Assembly (NCBI GenBank): GCA_025360355.1
Contig: JANYCL010000182.1
Coordinates: forward strand, 1-5,048
Reading direction: 5' to 3'
DNA: 5,048 nt
Source of the DNA: Sphingobacteriaceae bacterium
GTDB lineage: Bacteria > Bacteroidota > Bacteroidia > B-17B0 > Aurantibacillaceae
The notes beneath the pieces were generated by a model that saw only the letters and a program-made list of their open reading frames with translations, did no database searches and had not been told where the DNA came from. The translations under genes were made by a program, and so were the position numbers. Position 1 is the stretch's first letter, and each line of letters begins with the position of its first letter. This document shows, one piece after another, positions 1 through 5,048 of the stretch.

Positions 1-997
1 CGCCGGGACACATACAAAAGGAATATACACCACGACCATCAACTTGTTGCGCAAAACTGTAATTAGACGCGGGTAAATACGAACGTTTCTCATTTACCTC
101 TGTTATTGAACCGCAATGGTATTGAATTCGGTCAATTAATTCCTGAGGATGTTCGGCGCGTACACCCATTGCAAAAGGTTTAGCTTCAATTAAAATATTT
201 TTTTTATTTAGTAATTCATAAATATCTCTTGCGCTGTGTCCGGTTGCTAAAATTAGTTTTTGAATGGGGAATATTTTATCAGAATTTGTTTTCAGATCTA
301 AAACAGTAATTTCTTTTATTTTATTTTTTTCAGAAATAATATCGATTAATTTATGTTCAAAATAGATCTCACCCCCAAATCTTAAAATGGTTTCGCGAAT
401 GTTAGAAATTATTTGTGGTAATTTATTTGTGCCGATATGCGGATGCGCATCTACCAAAATTTCTTCGGACGCGCCGTGATATACAAGCGTCTTCAAAATT
501 TTATCTACATCACCGCGCTTAGTTGATCGTGTATATAATTTTCCGTCGCTGTAAGTTCCAGCACCGCCTTCACCAAAACAATAATTACTTTCAGGATTTA
601 CAATATGTTCCTTATTAATTGCAGCCAGATCGCGACGACGGCTTTGTACATCTTTGCCCCGCTCAATAATAATTGGTTTAATGCCGGATTCTAAACAACG
701 TAAAGCGGCAAATAATCCGGCAGGACCGGCACCGATGATAGTTATGATTGATGAATTATGGGTTATGAATTGATAGTTTGGCTTGTAATTAAATTCGGGA
801 ATGCTTTCATTAATAAAAACATCTACCGTTAAATTTATTTTAATATTTCTTCCTCGTGCATCAATGCTTCGTTTTACCGGCTGAATAGAAAATTTTTCGT
901 TTGGAGAAAGAGAAAGTTGTTCAGCTATTTCTTCTTTAAGAAGTTGTTCTGTGTAAGCTACCTTAGGAGGCAACTGTAATTGAATTGTTTTTTTCAT
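1..997 (-). CDS. FAD-dependent dehydrogenase (COG2509-type), partial, C-terminus off the left edge
   Basis: A continuous frame of 332 codons (997 down to 2) begins at ATG 997-995, with an in-frame stop upstream at 1021-1019. It has no stop before the window edge. After an N-terminal domain of about 80 residues comes a Rossmann dinucleotide-binding motif GAGPAG (89-94), with the acidic residue closing the second strand in IIIERG (E112). Further family hallmarks are CFGEGGAGTYSDGKL (140-154), ATGHSARD (251-258), FAMGVRAEHP (275-284) and the cysteine motif VYSFCMCPG at the edge (C328, C330). These together are typical of the proteins annotated as NAD(FAD)-utilizing dehydrogenases, COG2509. I recall these as usually 510-540 residues, so roughly 180-200 residues are missing here. 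FAD binding is well supported. The substrate and physiological role are not known to me for this family. There is no signal peptide or membrane segment, so it is probably cytosolic. It lies 66 bases downstream of the porT-like gene on the same strand, behind a probable terminator hairpin, so it may have its own promoter. Confidence 0.9.
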   Translation of the reverse strand, partial: MKKTIQLQLPPKVAYTEQLLKEEIAEQLSLSPNEKFSIQPVKRSIDARGRNIKINLTVDVFINESIPEFNYKPNYQFITHNSSIITIIGAGPAGLFAALRCLESGIKPIIIERGKDVQSRRRDLAAINKEHIVNPESNYCFGEGGAGTYSDGKLYTRSTKRGDVDKILKTLVYHGASEEILVDAHPHIGTNKLPQIISNIRETILRFGGEIYFEHKLIDIISEKNKIKEITVLDLKTNSDKIFPIQKLILATGHSARDIYELLNKKNILIEAKPFAMGVRAEHPQELIDRIQYHCGSITEVNEKRSYLPASNYSFAQQVDGRGVYSFCMCPG

Positions 998-1003
998 AAT
1001 GTG

Positions 1004-1020
1004 GAGAGTTTCTATCTCTC
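1004..1020 (-). other. Small inverted repeat in the leader of the FAD-dependent dehydrogenase gene
   Basis: GAGAG (1004-1008) and CTCTC (1016-1020) form a perfect 5-bp stem around a 7-base loop. The stem ends six bases before the ATG at 997. The 5' arm on the minus strand, GAGAG, is the only purine-rich stretch near this start and would be hidden in the stem. With only five pairs it is weak and may be chance. Confidence 0.3.
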
Positions 1021-1033
1021 AGTATTAATTATC

Positions 1034-1058
1034 AAAAAGGTCTCGACTCCGCTCGACC
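1034..1058 (-). terminator. Hairpin plus T-run after the porT-like gene; probable terminator and/or dispersed palindromic repeat
   Basis: Read on the minus strand, this sits just after the porT-like stop codon (1066-1064). The 20-base element GGTCGAGCGGAGTCGAGACC (1058-1039) is followed directly by TTTTT (1038-1034). GGTC pairs with GACC. The next two positions are tandem G-A/A-G oppositions, then a further G-C pair closes a six-base loop. An arrangement of this kind (CGAG facing CGAG) is known to form stable sheared G-A pairs in RNA. The stem followed by U-run fits a Rho-independent terminator for the lepA/porT-like transcript. The element is GC-rich against an AT-rich background and resembles short intergenic palindromes that I recall being scattered through many Bacteroidota genomes, so it may be one copy of a repeat family. 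On the plus strand no T-run follows, so termination would be one-way. Confidence 0.55.
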
Positions 1059-1063
1059 TGACA

Positions 1064-1819
1064 TTATCCTTCGAAAGTAATAGAGAACACCACCATGCGT
1101 GAGTTTACTTTATCTACACTTTTAGAAAAAATATTATTGTCTTTGTAAATTAGATTTTTTGTGCCGTTCAGTATTTTGATTTCGAGTCCCAATTTAAAAT
1201 AGGTTAAATAAAAATCGGTTCCTGCGCCTGCCGACCAAAAATAATCATCCCGTTTAATGCGTACTGCATCATCAAGATGATTTGTACCGCTGCCTACATT
1301 AGCTGCTTTTTTATTGGAAGCAAGATCAAGAGCATATCCTCCGCCTCCAATAACATAAGCGCTGAAATTTCCTAAACGTTTGGATTGTAATTTGGCTTCT
1401 AATGGAAAAATTAAAAAAGTAGACTCCACGCTTTTTACATAGATCTTTGAGCTGTCGTGTTTAGAATTTTCCATAGTATATTCTAATGAGCGCGAAGCAA
1501 AACTAATGCTTGGTGTAAAGCGGAGACGTAAGTATTCATGTAATCTTGTATCACAAACAATTCCCAGCGCAAAACCCGGATCGCCTTTTGTGTAAACACT
1601 TCTTATCTTATAGCGAGTGGCATCAATTACTGTATCCGGAAAAGCAGCATTGTTTTTAGTGTGAATTCTGAAATCTGTATGATTAACAATTAACATGAAA
1701 CCAAAATGTAATTTGCCTTTGTAAAAATTTGGCAAATTGACACCATAACCATCACTGTGCTGAGCATAGCCTTTAAAAAAGCAGATTGTTAGAAGCAATA
1801 TGAATTTTAAACCTTTCAA
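1064..1819 (-). CDS. porT: PorT-family outer-membrane beta-barrel protein (type IX secretion)
   Basis: The gene encodes 251 residues. The N-terminus is a clear Sec signal peptide (K2, K5, then hydrophobic FILLLTICFF, with an AQ cleavage context near residues 19-20). The mature protein opens with NLPNFYKGKLHFGFMLIVN (29-47), which matches the start of PorT-type proteins. It then has alternating strand-like segments rich in aromatic residues and ends in SRMVVFSITFEG, the typical family C-terminus. PorT of Porphyromonas gingivalis and its Flavobacterium counterpart SprT are outer-membrane barrel proteins required for secretion through the type IX system; gingipains stay inside the cell in porT mutants. 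The length is close to the family norm. The start must be TTG at 1819-1817: a TAA stop lies two codons upstream (1825-1823), no ATG comes before residue 42, and a later start would lose the signal peptide. It lies 37 bases after lepA on the same strand. The alternative is a general PF13568-like porin-family barrel with another role. Confidence 0.8.
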   Translation of the reverse strand: MKGLKFILLLTICFFKGYAQHSDGYGVNLPNFYKGKLHFGFMLIVNHTDFRIHTKNNAAFPDTVIDATRYKIRSVYTKGDPGFALGIVCDTRLHEYLRLRFTPSISFASRSLEYTMENSKHDSSKIYVKSVESTFLIFPLEAKLQSKRLGNFSAYVIGGGGYALDLASNKKAANVGSGTNHLDDAVRIKRDDYFWSAGAGTDFYLTYFKLGLEIKILNGTKNLIYKDNNIFSKSVDKVNSRMVVFSITFEG

Positions 1820-1856
1820 ACTTTATATATAACGGGAAAATTAAGATTTTATTACG

Positions 1857-3647
1857 TTAATCGTTAAGCTTCAGTACAGCCATAAATGCGCTTTGTGGGA
1901 TCTCTACGCTGCCAACCTGTTTCATTTTTTTCTTACCTTCTTTTTGTTTCTCTAATAATTTACGCTTACGGCTAATATCACCACCATAACATTTAGCTGT
2001 TACATCTTTACGTATTGCACGAATGGTTTCACGAGCAATAATTTTAGCACCAATGGCAGTTTGAATGGGAATCTCGAATTGCTGACGTGGAATTAATTCT
2101 TTTAATTTTTCGCAGATCTTTTTTCCAAATTCGTAAGCATTGCTTTTGTGAATTAAAGCGGATAAAGCATCCACTTGCTCACTGTTCAATAAAATATCTA
2201 ATTTCACTAAATCGGATTGTTTCATTCCGATCGGATGATAATCGAATGAAGCATAACCTTTAGAAATGGATTTTAATCTATCAAAGAAATCAAACACAAC
2301 TTCACCTAATGGCATTTCAAAAACCAATTCAACTCTATCTGCAGTTAAATAATTTTGATTCACAATATGTCCGCGTTTTTCAATACACAAACTCATTACC
2401 GGACCAATAAATTCTGATTTAGTAATAACATTGGCTTTTATATAAGGCTCTTCAATATAATCTATATGTGCAGGATCAGGAAGATCACTTGGGTTGTTTA
2501 CGGTTATAACTTCAGCGTTAGTTTTATAAGCAATGTAACTTACGTTAGGTACAGTAGTAATTACACTCATGTTAAACTCGCGTTCCAAACGCTCCTGAAT
2601 AATTTCCATGTGCAGCATTCCTAAAAATCCGCAACGGAATCCAAAACCAAGTGCAGCAGAACTTTCAGGTTCCCAAGTTAAAGAGGCATCGTTCAATTGC
2701 AATTTTTCCATGCTGTAACGCAGCTCTTCAAAATCATCAGTATCTATTGGATAAATACCCGCGAATACCATTGGCTTTACATCTTCAAAACCTTTAATAA
2801 TATCAGTACAAGGATTAGCAACAGTTGTAATTGTGTCGCCAACTTTTACTTCGCGCGCTACTTTAATTCCTGAAATAATATAACCTACATCGCCTGTTTT
2901 CACAATATCGCGCGGCTCCTGTTTTAAACGTAATACACCGATCTCATCAGCATTGTATTCCATTTCTGTATTCACAAATTTTACTTTGTCGCCCTTTTTT
3001 AATTGACCATTATAAATACGGAAGTAAGCAATAATACCACGGAACGAATTAAATACCGAATCAAAGATCAAAGCTTGTAATGGTCCGTCTTCATTACCAT
3101 TTGGTGCAGGAATGCGATTAACAATAGCTTCTAACATTTCATGCACACCTTGTCCGGTTTTACCAGAGGCAAGCATGATCTCTTCACGTTTACATCCTAA
3201 CAGATCTATAATTTGATCGCTTACTAGTTCAACTTCCGCACTTGGAAGATCAATTTTATTTAGAATGGGAATAATTGTGAGATCGTGTTCTAACGCTAAA
3301 TATAAATTAGAAATAGTTTGTGCTTGAATTCCTTGCGCCGCATCAACAATTAATAAAGCGCCTTCGCAGGCAGCAATTGAACGTGATACTTCATAACTAA
3401 AATCAACGTGACCGGGCGTATCAATTAAATTCAAAACAAATTTTTCGCCTTTGTATTGGTAATCCATTTGTATGGCATGACTTTTTATAGTAATACCGCG
3501 TTCTTTCTCAAGGTCCATATCATCCAAAACCTGTGCTTGCATATCACGTTTGCTAATGGTATTGGTGTATTCCAAAAGACGATCAGCAAGGGTGCTTTTT
3601 CCGTGATCAATGTGGGCAATAATGCAAAAGTTCCTGATGTTCTTCAT
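1857..3647 (-). CDS. lepA: Elongation factor 4 (LepA), ribosome-associated GTPase
   Basis: The gene is complete at 596 residues, the usual LepA length. All GTPase motifs are present: P-loop AHIDHGKS (11-18), switch I region RGITIK (50-55), DTPGH (76-80), NKID (130-133) and SGK (161-163). Downstream are the EF-G-like domains, including the highly conserved LGFGFRCGFLGMLHMEII stretch (about 332-350). The LepA-specific C-terminal domain ends in the lysine-rich stretch RKRKLLEKQKEGKKKMKQVG and the IPQSAFMAVLKLND tail, which reaches the peptidyl transferase centre in known structures. LepA binds ribosomes and hydrolyses GTP. It has been proposed to reverse translocation on stalled ribosomes and to affect initiation or 30S assembly; its cellular role is still debated. 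The start at ATG 3647-3645 gives the exact family N-terminus (MKNIRNFCIIAHIDHGKST). A weak GGAGA lies 11 bases upstream. It is divergent from asnS and is followed by the porT-like gene with no visible terminator between them. Confidence 0.99.
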   Translation of the reverse strand: MKNIRNFCIIAHIDHGKSTLADRLLEYTNTISKRDMQAQVLDDMDLEKERGITIKSHAIQMDYQYKGEKFVLNLIDTPGHVDFSYEVSRSIAACEGALLIVDAAQGIQAQTISNLYLALEHDLTIIPILNKIDLPSAEVELVSDQIIDLLGCKREEIMLASGKTGQGVHEMLEAIVNRIPAPNGNEDGPLQALIFDSVFNSFRGIIAYFRIYNGQLKKGDKVKFVNTEMEYNADEIGVLRLKQEPRDIVKTGDVGYIISGIKVAREVKVGDTITTVANPCTDIIKGFEDVKPMVFAGIYPIDTDDFEELRYSMEKLQLNDASLTWEPESSAALGFGFRCGFLGMLHMEIIQERLEREFNMSVITTVPNVSYIAYKTNAEVITVNNPSDLPDPAHIDYIEEPYIKANVITKSEFIGPVMSLCIEKRGHIVNQNYLTADRVELVFEMPLGEVVFDFFDRLKSISKGYASFDYHPIGMKQSDLVKLDILLNSEQVDALSALIHKSNAYEFGKKICEKLKELIPRQQFEIPIQTAIGAKIIARETIRAIRKDVTAKCYGGDISRKRKLLEKQKEGKKKMKQVGSVEIPQSAFMAVLKLND

Positions 3648-3744
3648 ACTGTGCTAATTCTCCAAAAAATAAGAGTGTAAATATACGTAAATAAGAGCGT
3701 AATATCCCGAAAATTTCGCAAATTTGTAACCGTAAAAATTAATT
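3648..3744. promoter_or_regulatory. Divergent lepA/asnS intergenic control region
   Basis: These 97 AT-rich bases separate the start codons of lepA (leftward) and asnS (rightward), so they must hold promoters for both unless transcription comes from further away. CAAATTTG (3719-3726) matches the Bacteroidota -7 consensus TAnnTTTG at five of its six fixed positions. It is palindromic and could be read on either strand, and it lies 18 bases before the asnS ATG. I see no convincing -33 TTG partner at the right distance, so the exact promoter positions are uncertain. A second palindrome, CGAAAATTTCG (3708-3718), abuts it, and a direct repeat lies on the lepA side. No tRNA, small ORF or terminator is visible. 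Confidence 0.6.
3667..3705. repeat. Short tandem-like direct repeat, two copies, 22-base period
   Basis: AAATAAGAGTGTAAATAT (3667-3684) recurs as AAATAAGAGCGTAATAT (3689-3705). The copies differ by one substitution (T/C) and one missing A. The start-to-start distance is 22 bases, about two helical turns, so both copies would face the same side of the DNA. They lie within the lepA leader or promoter, 20-58 bases upstream of its start codon. This could be a pair of operator half-sites or a local duplication. The flanking DNA is AT-rich, which raises the chance of coincidence. Confidence 0.5.
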
Positions 3745-5048
3745 ATGAGCAGAGTTAAAATTAAAGCAGTTTTAGGCTTACAGCCTGAGAGTCAGGAAAT
3801 CACTGTTAAGGGATGGGTTCGCACCTTCCGTAACAATCAATTTATTGCTTTAAATGATGGCTCTACCAATAACAATTTACAGGTTGTTGTTGAGCTCGGC
3901 TTATTGGATGAAGCAATTGTGAAACGCATTACAACAGGCGCTGCTATTTCTGCTACAGGAAAATTAATTCAGTCGTTAGGTAAAGGACAAAGTGTAGAAT
4001 TGGTTGCAAAGAATATTGAAATTTTAGGGGATAGTGATCCTGAAAAATTTCCTCTTCAACCAAAAAAACATAGTTTAGAATTTTTGCGTGAGATCGCGCA
4101 CTTGCGTTTCCGTACGAATACATTCGGTGCGGTTTTTAGAATTCGTCATTCATTAGCATATGCAGTTCACAAATTTTTTAACGATAAAGGATTTGTTTAT
4201 TTACATACACCAATTATTACAACCAGTGATGCAGAAGGAGCTGGAGAAGCATTCCGTGTTACAAATTTTGATCTGAACAATATTCCGAAAAATGATAAAG
4301 GTGAAATAGATTTTAAGCAGGATTTTTTTGGTAAGCCGACTAACTTAACGGTGAGCGGACAATTAGAAGGCGAATTAGCAGCAATGGCATTTGGTGATAT
4401 TTATACATTTGGTCCGACTTTCAGAGCAGAAAATTCAAATACAACGCGTCACTTAGCAGAATTTTGGATGATAGAACCGGAGATGGCGTTTTACGACCTG
4501 AATGACAATGCAGATTTAGCTGAGGAATTATTGCATTACGTTATTAATTATGCATTAGAAAATAATAAAGAAGATATTGAATTTTTATCGCAGCGTTTAT
4601 TGGAAGAGGAAAAACAAAAACCACAGAACGAACGCAGCGAAATGAATTTAGTTGAGAAGTTGAAATTTTGCATCGATAATAAATTTGAGCGCGTTACTTA
4701 CACCGAGGCAATTGCTATTTTACGTGAGAGTAATCATAACAAGAAAAAGAAATTTCAATATTTAATAAATGAATGGGGAGTTGATCTTCAAAGTGAGCAC
4801 GAACGTTATTTGGTAGAAAAGCATTTTAATAAACCCGTTATCTTAACTGATTATCCAAAAAACATAAAAGCATTTTACATGCGCCAGAATGATGATGGAA
4901 AAACGGTAAGAGCAATGGATATTTTATTTCCCGGCATTGGAGAAATTGTTGGCGGTTCGCAACGTGAAGAACGTTTGGAAAAGTTAGAAACACGAATGAA
5001 AGAAATGAATATTCCTGTTGAAGAATTAAGTTGGTATTTAGATACAAG
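3745..5048 (+). CDS. asnS: Asparaginyl-tRNA synthetase, partial, C-terminus off the right edge
   Basis: A frame of 434 complete codons runs uninterrupted from ATG 3745 to the window edge. The protein charges tRNA-Asn with asparagine using ATP, in the cytosol, as a class IIb synthetase. An N-terminal OB-fold anticodon-binding domain (about 18-110, starting ITVKGWVRTFRNNQFIAL) precedes the catalytic core. Core landmarks are the motif 1 region with P156 (YLHTPIITTSDAEGAGE), LTVSGQLEGE (201-210), motif 2 FRAENSNTTRHLAEFWMIEPE (226-246, with R227 and E229), WGVDLQSEHERYL, and FPGIGEIVGGSQREER (395-410). The last residues, LSWYLDT, are those just before motif 3, so the final 45 or so residues with the GLGFERL arginine motif are missing. 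The SEHERYL and GEIVGGSQREER stretches together with motif 2 favour AsnRS over AspRS. The start is supported by the family-like N-terminus and by a TAA codon at 3728-3730, which is out of frame but limits upstream alternatives. It is divergent from lepA. Confidence 0.97.
   Translation, partial: MSRVKIKAVLGLQPESQEITVKGWVRTFRNNQFIALNDGSTNNNLQVVVELGLLDEAIVKRITTGAAISATGKLIQSLGKGQSVELVAKNIEILGDSDPEKFPLQPKKHSLEFLREIAHLRFRTNTFGAVFRIRHSLAYAVHKFFNDKGFVYLHTPIITTSDAEGAGEAFRVTNFDLNNIPKNDKGEIDFKQDFFGKPTNLTVSGQLEGELAAMAFGDIYTFGPTFRAENSNTTRHLAEFWMIEPEMAFYDLNDNADLAEELLHYVINYALENNKEDIEFLSQRLLEEEKQKPQNERSEMNLVEKLKFCIDNKFERVTYTEAIAILRESNHNKKKKFQYLINEWGVDLQSEHERYLVEKHFNKPVILTDYPKNIKAFYMRQNDDGKTVRAMDILFPGIGEIVGGSQREERLEKLETRMKEMNIPVEELSWYLDT

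Noticed and set aside
1004..1020. GAGAG/CTCTC hairpin as a riboswitch or thermosensor
   Set aside because: Only five base pairs and no conserved aptamer-like sequence; kept only as a weak inverted repeat.
1820..1856. Possible terminator or promoter between lepA and the porT-like gene
   Set aside because: The 37 bases are AT-rich with no stem-loop of note and no recognisable -7/-33 pair.
3456..3680. Plus-strand open frame of 74 codons overlapping the lepA 5' end and part of the intergenic region
   Set aside because: Almost wholly antisense to the conserved GTPase domain of lepA; the protein resembles no family I know and the frame has no ribosome-binding or promoter support.
4838..5047. Minus-strand open frame of 69 codons antisense to asnS
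   Set aside because: Lies entirely within the conserved catalytic domain of asnS on the other strand; looks like a shadow frame.
1..5048. Mobile element, defence system, CRISPR array, tRNA or rRNA
   Set aside because: All sizeable stretches are covered by conserved chromosomal genes; gaps are 37, 66 and 97 bases, with no terminal inverted repeats, integrase fragments, repeat-spacer pattern or cloverleaf.

Overview
The window looks like ordinary core chromosome of a member of the Bacteroidota. The reasons are an AT-rich sequence with many A/T-ending codons, a PorT-type outer-membrane protein (a family tied to the type IX secretion system, which is confined to this phylum), genes without clear Shine-Dalgarno sequences, and the detailed sequence style of the LepA and AsnRS proteins. 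I cannot place it below phylum level from the sequence alone.

Layout: three genes run leftward on the minus strand, and one runs rightward from a shared divergent intergenic region. In transcription order on the minus strand they are lepA (elongation factor 4, 3647 to 1857), a PorT-family barrel protein (1819 to 1064, TTG start) and an FAD-dependent dehydrogenase of the COG2509 type (997 to the left edge, C-terminal part missing). The gaps are 37 and 66 bases. The first gap shows no terminator, so lepA and the porT-like gene may be co-transcribed. The second gap carries a small hairpin followed by a T-run, probably a terminator or a dispersed palindromic repeat. On the plus strand, asnS (asparaginyl-tRNA synthetase) starts at 3745 and runs off the right edge, lacking an estimated 45 or so residues.

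lepA and asnS are both translation genes and share a 97-base divergent control region. That region contains a near-perfect 17-18 base direct repeat with a 22-base period and two short palindromes. The porT-like gene implies that the organism has, or descends from bacteria with, type IX secretion. I found no mobile element, CRISPR array, tRNA, rRNA or clear undescribed system. The points most worth a second look are the intergenic hairpin, the direct repeat and the TTG start of the porT-like gene.
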